Assembly: GCA_020186115.1 (NCBI GenBank)
Contig: WSYJ01000146.1
Location: 124,001-188,000, forward strand
DNA from: Histomonas meleagridis
Taxonomy: Eukaryota > Parabasalia > Tritrichomonadida > Dientamoebidae
Direction: 5' to 3'
Length of the DNA: 64,000 nucleotides
Positions 11,340 to 20,369 of the stretch are shown here, piece after piece; within the stretch, counting starts at the first letter, position 1; the number at the start of each line of letters is the position of its first letter. The position numbers were made by a program, and so were the translations under genes. The notes beneath the pieces are model-generated. The model saw nothing but the letters and a program-made list of their open reading frames with translations, did no database searches and had not been told where the DNA came from.

Positions 11340-11990
11340 ATAAAAATGATTAAATTTATGTTCGTGGTTGTCGGCGCTCTCAAAACAATTGTAAATTATT
11401 CAATATTCGGCTTTTTGATACTAACGATACGTTGTTTAGTGATTTATTTGAATTCAATTTTCCATGGAAAAAATGAAGTTTTAATTTTTCTACTGCAATA
11501 GAGCTATCTCCCAATGTTTAATTCCCAGAATGGTGTCACCAAGAATGTTCGACTCAACATAAAGGTCTATACCTTTTAATTATAATAGGGTTCTTTGCAA
11601 ATTTTTAATTTGACATGTATAAGAGACCGTTTATTAATCAGGTGGTTTTGCGGCAAATTTATTTCAATTATATGAAATTCAATTCAGAGGAAAATGAAAA
11701 AATTAATTTTAATTCAAAACGACCGTTTATTATGTCCACATGATGGCAATAGCTATTCTTTTGATTATCTTCATAATGCTTCATTTTTTCTCCGATCATA
11801 TTATTTTTATGAGAAAAATAAAACAATAGTGAGAATCAGAAAATGGTTTCATTGAAAATGCAATTGAGTTAACATATTATAAATATTTACATTTTCTTCA
11901 TAGATATAACGAATTAATGTTTGAATATATATTTATATAAAAATGGAATTTCAGCATTTAAACATAAATTCTTACATGATAAAATTTTCT
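11340..11990. other. Intergenic with a short dispersed-repeat copy
   Basis: Bases 11660-11732 match 9595-9667 (ATTCAGAGGAAAATGAAAAA, AACGACCGTTTATTA). No open frame follows the motif here. The rest is AT-rich with no gene seen. Confidence 0.5.
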
Positions 11991-11994
11991 CAAA

Positions 11995-12175
11995 ATTCTT
12001 TAAATTTAAGTTTTTCTCCTTGATCAAGGGAGACATAAATATTTTTTCCTGTGAAATGAACAAGTTTACTTCTCGGAGTTACTGGAACTTTTAATCAATT
12101 TTTACCTAAATCTTTTATACTTAACTATTTTTAAATACAAATGGTTCATCAAGTTCAGTTCCATCTGAAGCAATA
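11995..12175 (-). pseudogene. Fragment of an unrecognised gene
   Basis: Minus-strand translation gives SDGTELDEPFVFKNS, then stops, then KVPVTPRSKLVHFTGKNIY and VSLDQGEKLKFKEF. The composition is protein-like and the two pieces look like one broken gene. I cannot name the family. Confidence 0.35.
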
Positions 12176-12444
12176 ACTGAAAAAGAATTAAACTAATTGG
12201 AGATTTATTTATAATTTGATAAAAAAATCGATTCAGAAACAATAGAAATATCTGATTTATTATTTGTCTGAATACGATTTGGATTCGACGGTTTATTTCC
12301 AAAAATTTGAGATGAAAATGATTATGTAAACTATACATTGTATTCAATTATAACAACATGATGAATTGACACAAAAGTGGCATTTGGTATGATATTTCAA
12401 GCAAAAAGCCAAATTCATGGGAACGAATGGGAAACATCACAATA

Positions 12445-14923
12445 ATATATTAAGAATTTAATATTCAATTTAAACAAAGAAAATATCATTCTATCTTCAA
12501 AATTAATTATAAGTAAATTTGATGATATTTATCCATTATCTTTTAATTTAATTATTGTTAGGATTACATACGCAATTGCTATCATACGAATGAAAGATAT
12601 TGATTTATATTTGGATTTTTTTAAAGAAATAAAAAAACTAGAAATGAACATTCATCAAGAAATTGATATTTTTGATATATATGGACATTTTCTTGTTAGT
12701 AAAAGTACACAAGAATCATATTATCTTCTTTCCAAAATGATTGAAGATAATTTACTTGATAAAAAAATCATTAAAAATATAAAACACTCGATTGCTTCTC
12801 AAGGATATTTTGTGCAATACATGCCAAATGAAACAATTAAAGAAGGAGCTAATCCAAGTGAAATTGCAAAAATAATTCGAAATGATGAAATCGATAAACT
12901 TCAAGAAATATCATCGCAAACAAATTTTGATTTTAATCAAATAATTGAACCATCACTTTATGAAAGATGTTCTTTTATTAACAAAGAAGATGTTACATTA
13001 ATTGATTATGCAGCATTTTTTTCTTCTATTAAATGTTTTAAATATTTACTTATGAATGGCGCAAAAGTAGAAAATACAGGCAAATATGCAGTTGCTGGTG
13101 GAAATGTAGAAATCTTTCATTTATGTGAACAAAATCATTCATCATTTAAAGGTGCATATGAAACAGCAATTGAATTTCATCAAAATGATATCTTTAAATA
13201 TCTTTATGATAATAAATTAGAAAAAATACAATCATATCCAAAAATGTCTAAAGTCACACATTGTTTGATAGATCTTTGTATTCAAAAAGATAATTATGAT
13301 ATTTTAGAATTTTTGGAAGAAAAAGGAATTGATGTTAATGCTTGTAATATAAATGAATCAGCAATAAATGGAAATTTATATCTTGTTAAATGTTTCATTC
13401 AAAAGAATCAAATTCCAAAAAATATTTTGCCATTTGCATCAGAATCAGGAAATGTTGAACTTGTGAAATATATTTTAGATTTAGAAGGAATTGATGTTAA
13501 TGCAACAAATATTCATTTTAATAATTTGGAATATGTTTTAATAATTTGGAACATGTTTTAATAATTTGAAACAGCACTTCATATAGCAGTTAGAAATAAT
13601 AAAATAGAAATAGTAAAATTACTTTTAGATAAAGAAGGAATTGATTTTAATGCAAAAACTATTCATTTGAATAATTTGGAATATGTTTTAATAATTTTAT
13701 ATATGTTTTAATAATTTGGAATATGTTTTAATAATTTAAAATATTTTTTAATAATTTGAAACAGCACTTCATATTGCAGTTAGAAATAATAAAATAGAAA
13801 TAGTAAAATTACTTTTAGATAAAGAAGGAATTGATGTTAATGCAACAAATATTCATTTTAATAATTTGGAATATGTTTTAATTATTTGGAATATGTTTTA
13901 ATAATTTAAAATATTTTTTAATAATTTGAAACAGCACTTCATATTGCAGTTAGAAATAATAAAATAGAAATAGTAAAATTACTTTTAGATAAAGAAGGAA
14001 TTGATGTTAATGCAAAAACTATTCATTTTAATAATTTAGAATATGTTTTATTAATTTATAATATGTTTTAATTATTTGGAATATGTTTTATTAATTTATA
14101 ATATGTTTTAATTATTTGGAATATGTTTTATTAATTTATAATATGTTTTAATTATTTGGAATATGTTTTAATAATTTTATATATGTTTTAATAATTTGGA
14201 ATATTTTTTAATAATTTGAAACAGCACTTCATATAGCAGTTAGAAATAATAATAATATAGAAATAGTAAAATTACTTTTATATAAAGAAGGAATTGATTT
14301 TAATGCAAAAACTATTCATTTGAATAATTTAGAATATGTTTTAATAATTTTATATATGTTTTAATAATTTGGAATATGTTTTAATAATTTGGAACATGTT
14401 TTAATAATTTGAAACAGCACTTCATATTGCAGTTAGAAATAATAATAATATAGAAATAGTAAAATTACTTTTAGATAAAGAAGGAATTGATGTTAATGCA
14501 AAAACTATTCATTTGAATAATTTTGGATATGTTTTAATAATTTTATATATGTTTTAATAATTTTATATATGTTTTAATAATTTGGAACATGTTTTAATAA
14601 TTTGAAATATTTTTTAATAATTTGAAACAGCACTTCATATAGCAGTTAGAAATAATAATATAGAAATAGTAAAATTACTTTTAGATAAAGAAGGAATTGA
14701 TTTTAATGCAAAAACTATTCATTTTAATAATTTAGAATATGTTTTAATTATTTGGAATATGTTTTAATAATTTTTTATATGTTTTAATAATTTTATATAT
14801 GTTTTAATAATTTGAAATATTTTTTAATAATTTGAAACAGCACTTCATATAGCAGTTAGAAATAATAATATAGAAATAGTAAAGTTACTTCGGAACAAAA
14901 ATTCGAATTGTATTCTTTTATGA
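12445..14923 (+). pseudogene. DUF3447/ankyrin family locus D, 5'-truncated
   Basis: The frame is homologous to the family from about 12445 (LIFNLNKEN, DDIYPLSFNLIIV), but no ATG lies in that stretch and a TAA stands just before it. The first in-frame ATG is at 12590 (MKDIDLYLDFFKE). The DUF3447-type block follows (LIDYAAFFSSIKCFKYLLMN, HLCEQNHSSFKG) and the frame ends at 13561 inside the first spacer. Seven more ankyrin units (TALHIAVRNNKIEIVKLLL) continue to 14837; the last reads into RNKNSNCILL and a TGA at 14921-14923. The units are nearly identical to each other, so the array has expanded recently. Whether an N-terminally shortened protein is made is unknown. Confidence 0.65.
13571..14923 (+). 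repeat. Ankyrin/spacer array of locus D with a 20-bp spacer VNTR
   Basis: Thr codons of the units are at 13571, 13761, 13931, 14221, 14414, 14627 and 14837. The intervals are 190, 170, 290, 193, 213 and 210 bp, that is 170 plus 1, 0, 6, 1, 2 and 2 copies of 20 bp, with one extra AAT codon (3 bp) in the two units with a longer Asn run. The 20-bp unit is TAATAATTTGGAATATGTTT and variants. Every copy number change that is not a multiple of three shifts the frame of the next unit. Confidence 0.85.
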
Positions 14924-15137
14924 TTAGAATACATTTGATTATCTGAATAAATATTAATAATTTGGAGACTTCCACATGAACTAAAAGTATGTGGTGATAT
15001 TAATGTAACACTAGAATTGTTATGTTAGAGGTCCTCAAACTGAGGAAATAAACATATCCTGGTGAATTTTTTGATTTTTATTTAGATCCTTCTCAACATA
15101 TGAATAAAAATCTGCTTTCAAATTGGGGAAAAAATAT

Positions 15138-15178
15138 CCGGATCAAAATCGAAATTTCGAAATCGATTTTTTCCGGAT
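15138..15178. repeat. Imperfect palindrome
   Basis: CCGGATCAAAATCG and CGATTTTTTCCGGATC flank a central GAAATTTC. The arms pair with a small offset and would form a hairpin. It lies about 20-60 bp outside the left terminal repeat of the ISXO2-like element. Confidence 0.5.
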
Positions 15179-15198
15179 CGGTTTTACAACCATCACAC

Positions 15199-16127
15199 AT
15201 TGAATATCCATTCAAAAAGTGGTACAATTGGTCAGAAGCCAGACTACAATAGCTCAAAAAAGCCAAGTCAAAAGATCAGCTGAAGATTCTTCGCAGTGTT
15301 AATGCAAACTTACGGTCGATCAGTTTTGGTTTCATATGTTGACTTGTAAGATTACATTTAAAACCATACCAATTTCCTTCTATTGTATTCGTGTGTACTC
15401 CATCTTCTCTTGTAAATCCTTTTTTATGATTCACAATTTCATGTTTAAAATTTGTATTTTGGTATGTGTTTAACTCTTCGATTGCAGGGACATAAGCTTT
15501 CCATGCATCGGTATAAATAATCGTACCAGGCTTAACATGATCTGATATTATTGTTTTAAGTATATGTTTGTCTCTAGACGTAACACTTAATGCAAATATT
15601 TTTCGTTCTTTTGTTCTTTCTACACCACCAACAACCCAGACACCTTCTACTCTGTGCCCTATATTATATTTTCTTTTTCCGAATTTAGATTCATCTAATT
15701 CTACTATAATTCCTTCACCACCGATTTCGAACCATGCATGAAACAATTTTTTCGAATTTTTGTATATATTTGCAAACTGTTGTTTAAGATAATCCTGTTA
15801 TTGAATCGATTGATGTTGTTGGGGTTTTCAAAAGCCAATAATAAGCAACCATCAAAACCATGTCAAAAGGTATTGAACATTTTTCGTATATTGTCCCAAT
15901 TGTGATGGATTGTTGTTTATTACAATATCTACAACGAAATTGATTGTTACTGGAGTATAAAATTATGTTACATTTTTTGCATTCTGTTGTTTTAGGAAAA
16001 ACGCCTTTGAATATTAGATAATCAATTGCAGCGAGATGAGTGGGGATCATTTGTATTAAGTGCTTAATACAATAATTTTGTGGAGTCTGTTTGGCCATTT
16101 ATGCCACTTTTTGAATGAGCATTCAAT
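15199..16127 (-). mobile_element. ISXO2/IS1595-like DNA transposon, copy A
   Basis: Terminal inverted repeats of 24 bp with about 21 matches lie at 15199-15222 (ending CATTCAAAAAGTGG) and 16104-16127 (starting CCACTTTTTGAATG). They closely flank a broken transposase. The element is about 929 bp. I see no clear target-site duplication, so the exact ends are uncertain. Confidence 0.6.
15276..16098 (-). pseudogene. ISXO2-like transposase, broken
   Basis: The first frame starts at the ATG at 16098 (MAKQTPQNYCIKH) and carries a zinc-ribbon (ECKKC, then FRCRYCNKQQS). It ends at a TAA at 15784 after TGLS; the homology continues in the same frame for about 10 codons (TTVCKYIQKFEKIV), then shifts by one base into the second frame. 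That frame encodes the DDE domain: DESKFG, GVWVVGGVER, YTDAWKAY and TNTIEGNW, giving the expected D, D and E. One nonsense and one frameshift make it inactive as written. Confidence 0.8.
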
Positions 16128-16308
16128 TTTGAGTGAACGGGAAACTTTTTGAGAGAAACGACAGCACTTTTATGCCACTTTTCACATAAACTTATCGACA
16201 ACCTCGTATGACCAGCACAAATTGTCTACGGTTATTATTTGGTCGGATGTTAAGTAGTCAAGAAGCGACGGTTATTGTACGGTCGCATGGCGAACTTCAT
16301 TTTCATAA

Positions 16309-16704
16309 ATGCTAAAACCTGTGACTAAAACGTATTTTTGTACTTTTCAAAAAGAAAACCGTTTTCCGCCTGAATTTTTGGATTTTCAAAATCCTAGATA
16401 TATAGTAGTACAACAATGTAAGTGTAAATTTAAGGATTATTTGATATCTGATGTTACAATGCACGCTGATTTTATCGAACGTGACCATTATGAAGATTAT
16501 TTTTGTATTTATACGAATGAAAATAGAACTAAATATAAGAAATATGAATATAAAAGTAGAAAACCAAATATTAAAATATGGCTTAATAAAATGAATGGTA
16601 AAGAAATTGAACCAGAATATTTTATGTTAGAATTATTATTAATTTATAGAATAAAAATCATTTTTTCTTTATGTTTAGTATTGGAAATGCTACAAAAAAT
16701 ATAA
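16309..16704 (+). CDS. Virus-like element protein, upstream partner of the fibre-like gene
   Basis: An open frame of 131 codons (MLKPVTKTYFCTFQKEN) overlaps the next gene's start by 34 bp in another frame. It has no domain I recognise; the middle is rich in Tyr, Asp and Lys (HYEDYFCIYTNENRTKYKKY). The compact overlapping arrangement and the fibre-like neighbour suggest a remnant of a Maverick/Polinton or similar virus-derived element. The motifs GACGGTT and ACGGTC occur just upstream (about 16268-16285). Function unknown. Confidence 0.4.
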   Translation: MLKPVTKTYFCTFQKENRFPPEFLDFQNPRYIVVQQCKCKFKDYLISDVTMHADFIERDHYEDYFCIYTNENRTKYKKYEYKSRKPNIKIWLNKMNGKEIEPEYFMLELLLIYRIKIIFSLCLVLEMLQKI

Positions 16705-17351
16705 AAACTAATGTTATTTCTGCTCCTGATATTATTGACCAAAATGACTTACAAAAAGTTTTAGAAAATTATTCTACAAATGATCAAATAACAGAAAAAC
16801 TTAATACTATAACTTCGATTACAATCCCACAATTATATTATAATAAATCACAATCAGATGAAAAATATTCTACAAAAAGTCATACACATAATACAATAAA
16901 TAATGATTTAACAGTAAATGGGAATGTACAAGTTACTTCATTAAATGGTTTTCAATTGTCAACAGCAGAAGGTGGTAAATGGGATACAAAATTATATGTT
17001 CCAGCTATTATCACATTAAAAGAAGATGGTGTTGTAGAAGTTGGACAATATATTGATATGCATAATAATGCAGATTACGATAAAGATAATACATGGAGAA
17101 TTACTGCTAATACTAATTCATTAGATTTTAAATCAAAAACTTAAACATTATTAAGTTTTGGTAGTAATGGCAATATTCGATGTGCGTCTATAAATAATGT
17201 AGATACATCTGAAATATCTTTAAATGATCATAATCATGATGAGATTTATGCTAAAAAAGATCATGAGCATGCAAACTATGCTTCATCAGATCATACTCAT
17301 AGTTATAATGATTTAGCTAATAAACCTGAAAAATTTTATAAAGTGTGTTAA
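16671..17351 (+). pseudogene. Phage/virus tail-fibre-like protein with one in-frame stop
   Basis: The frame starts at the ATG at 16671 (MFSIGNATKNIKTN) and meets a TAA at 17142-17144; the same frame continues to a TAA at 17349-17351. The product has fibre-type features: coiled-coil-like start (NDQITEKLNTI), YNKSQSDEKYSTKSHTHN, a beta-rich NDLTVNGNVQV segment, and repeated DHNHDEIYAKKDHEH and DHTHSYNDLANKP motifs typical of phage tail fibres and related viral spikes. I infer a structural protein from an integrated virus-like element. The single stop suggests decay. No capsid, integrase or polymerase gene is nearby. Confidence 0.55.
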
Positions 17352-18132
17352 ATAAACAAAAGTTATTAATATAAAATTAAAATTAAATCATTATTTGCTT
17401 CCATAATTCAAGTATTTTTTTTTGTTGATCTGACATTTTATATTTTATCAGAATTATCCTGACAAAAATAGAAAGTATCCAAAAATAAATCGAATAGGTG
17501 ATATTTTCTACCAATTCCTAAATTAGTGATTTGAATACTCATTAAAAAATGGCATCATGAAAATGAAAAATTTTTTAAATAAAATCATATACATAGAATA
17601 TTTTAATGAAAATATTATACTACCATATGTTTTAACATATGGAGGATTTGATTATGATATTTATTCCGAAAAAATTTTTTTACTTTTTTTAATCTGCATT
17701 AATTACATCAAAAATTATTTTTTCTTTATTATATGCCATAAAATATAATTTCTACTTATATATATTATGTTTTTGATATCATTATTTTGAAATACTTAAT
17801 TTTATTTTATCGAAAAATTTTTAAATTTTGAAATTTTTGATTTTTTTCTTGTTGTGATTATACAACAGTTCAAAAAGTCAGAAATTGAGTCGATAACCGT
17901 CCAAAAGTGTGTATGTTTTGTATATAGAATTAGACTTCCCTAAAAAATTCTATACCAATAGGGAATGGTTAGATTCTTACCTCCATGAATTTTGCTTCAG
18001 GAGGAACTTGGCACCAACATTTGCTCATTGCTGGAATGCAATAGTTAATGAGGTTGAGGAATGAATTTCAAAAAATAAGTAAAAACCCATTTTAAAAGGT
18101 TATTGTTAAAAACGAATATCGTATTTTTTAAG
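17352..18132. other. Intergenic, no gene seen
   Basis: Very AT-rich. A 63-codon frame at 17557-17748 has no recognisable feature beyond aromatic and hydrophobic bias and is not called. Confidence 0.45.
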
Positions 18133-18375
18133 TCACCCCAAATTTTGATATAATTGAAGCATATCAAATTTATTGACTATAATGGTGTAGAGCTGGAATG
18201 AATTAATAATTTTTTTCGAAAATAATTGGCAGGAAAAAAAAATTTTAATCTTATCATCGAATTGATAATTTTTGTATTTTTCAAAAATGTTAATATCGCT
18301 TATGATTAAATAACTAATCACTATATTTTCTAATCTTTCTTGTGAGCATTGCTCACCCGTCTCGGAACTAGACAT
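18133..18375 (-). CDS. Hypothetical protein, 80 aa
   Basis: An ATG-initiated frame (MSSSETGEQCSQERLENIV) whose composition is protein-like in the first 50 residues. I do not recognise it. It may be the 5' fragment of a gene cut short. Confidence 0.25.
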   Translation of the reverse strand: MSSSETGEQCSQERLENIVISYLIISDINIFEKYKNYQFDDKIKIFFSCQLFSKKIINSFQLYTIIVNKFDMLQLYQNLG

Positions 18376-18692
18376 TTTCTGCTTGATGGATTTGCTCTCA
18401 AATTTTTTTTGTAAAGTATTATAATTTGACTACCCATTCAAATCTTGATGGATTTGTAACCGCATAATGAATTCAAAAATTTATTTTTTCTTCTTTGTTC
18501 AGAGCCTCCAATAATGAATATACTGCTTCAAGAATTATCCTATTTACATAACAAATGAATCATAAAAATTTGCAAAGACAGATTTTTGAGTTTTTGCTCT
18601 GATCTATAGATATAGAAAATCTTGTATAACTCAAAAACAAGATGAAAATTAAAAAAAATTTATATAAATTTATATTGACTATTATTAAACTA

Positions 18693-20118
18693 AAATCCAA
18701 AACTCGGCAATGAATAAAATTTAATTCAAATTTAGATTTGTTATGAATATTTCAATCAAAATACGCCGTTGATTTCAGTTTGTAATGAGTAAAGAAATGA
18801 AAATCATACAAGCATTTATTCAAGGAAAAACATACCAAGAGATCACCCACCAATATTCCGTTGGAACTCATAGAGTTCAAAAAACTATTAATCATTTTAA
18901 GGAAACAGGTAGTTATATTGAAACAAAAATGGGTCGACCATCAAAAATTACCCAAAGAAATTCTGAATATATTTCTTTGAGAACTCTCCAGGATGTTACG
19001 TTGACGAATTCTTCATTGGTGAAAGAAGTAGAACAAAAATTTGGCATAAGTTTGTCTGATAGTACCATCAGACGTGAGAGATTAAAACATAGATTCGTTT
19101 TTGGACCTCCACTCCACACGCAATTGCTCACTCAAAAACAAATTGATAAGAGAATTGTTTTCTGTCGAAAGATGCTTGATGAGCAATCTGATATAATTTC
19201 AAAAATCGTGTTTAGCGATGGATCACGATTTGTCCTAGGGTCGGACAAAAGGTGGATGTGAAAGAGAAGGGGTGACCACATGCCAAGTTCTACAGTTGAC
19301 CAGCAAAAGTTTCCATCATCTGTAATGGTTTTTGGGGTTATTGGTGTCAATTTTAAGTCAAAACTTCTTATTGTCGAGGGTTCAATTGATTCTGATCGTT
19401 ATATTCAGAATCTTGAAGAATTGAATTTTTATGATGAATCGGACAAAATTCATGGCACATTTAATTGGGTTTTCATGCAGGATGGTGCCAGATGTCACAC
19501 ATGCCAGAAGACCCTAGATCACATAGAACAAAATTGTGACATTATTCCAGATTGGCCCCCGAATAGTCCTGATTTAAATCCTATAGAACTATTGTATAAA
19601 ATTTTGAAAGCATTTTTAATAAAAAAGCCTCAATCGAAGCAAGAATTGGTTCAAGAACTTGAATTTGCATGTAACTCGATTTCAATGGACATTATCAATA
19701 AATTGTGCGAGTCCTCTGAATCTAGGTTGAAATTGTGTCTGAAATTTAATGGACAATCAATCTCTGAGCACCTTCATCTCTGTAAAGAAATTGAAAACTT
19801 CGAACTTGATCAAGCACATGTTACTTGGACAAAAGATAAAGATGAAATTCTAATGAAGATGAGAACACAGATCGGGAACAAATAAAATGAAATTGCAAAA
19901 AATATTTTCTACAAAAAAGCACATCATTGCAAAACAAGATGGTACACATCGCTGAAGTACAGGCAATTGGAATTTATTCAAAAAAAACTGAATAACATTC
20001 AATTTTAATTTTCGACGAAAGTCGGCAATGTGTAAAGTATTGAATTATGAATGAAACCATCACGATAAGTCCGTTGTTGAAGTAAAAGAGATCTATCGTA
20101 TTGCCGGCTTTTGAACTT
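18693..20118 (+). mobile_element. Tc1/mariner-like element
   Basis: Inverted ends: AAATCCAAAACTCGGCAAT at 18693-18711 against ATTGCCGGCTTTTGAACTT at 20100-20118, 15 of 19 matching after reverse complementing. A TA flanks each side (18691-18692 and 20119-20120), as expected for the TA target duplication of this superfamily. The similarity may extend a few bases past each TA, so the ends are approximate. Confidence 0.6.
18785..19885 (+). pseudogene. Tc1/mariner transposase with one TGA
   Basis: The frame starts at the ATG at 18785 and has an N-terminal helix-turn-helix region (MSKEMKIIQAFIQGKTYQEI, VGTHRVQKTINHF, GRPSKIT) followed by a second (SLSDSTIRRERLKHRF). The DDE domain has FSDGSRF, MQDGARCHT and NSPDLNPIELLYKILK, with 34 residues between the second Asp and the Glu (DD34E). 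A TGA at 19259-19261 in RWM-stop-KRRGDH interrupts it; the frame is otherwise open to the TAA at 19885. The TGA most simply comes from a TGG Trp codon. This is therefore a young, nearly intact copy. Confidence 0.88.
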
Positions 20119-20369
20119 TAGTTCATTTCTATTTATATTTCAAATTTGAACTTTTGTTTTAGCCCAAATGAGCATTTTGAAATTTTTGAGATCGATCATT
20201 AAAAAAATATGATAACAAAATTAAGCCAAATTAGTTTTATTAAATTTGATATATATAATAATTTTTTCTTAATTTCTCTAAATTTAATTCAGATAAAAAT
20301 AAAAAAAAAATTAATATTTTGTTTTGAAACGACCGTTTATTTGGTTGACAGCGTTATCTTTCAAAATAT

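Larger units (their letters stand above)
18468..20345 (+). repeat. Dispersed repeat, copy 2, interrupted by a Tc1-like element
   Basis: The left part (18468-18640) matches 9253-9420 and the right part (about 20140-20345) matches 9480-9670. The Tc1-like element at 18693-20118 lies in between. The right part ends with GAAACGACCGTTTATT at 20326-20341, about 30 bp before the BspA-like frame. Confidence 0.55.

Noticed and set aside
12102-12347. 81-codon minus-strand frame rich in Ile, Leu and Asn
   Set aside because: The protein-like signal at 11995-12175 lies in other frames; this one looks like AT-rich background.
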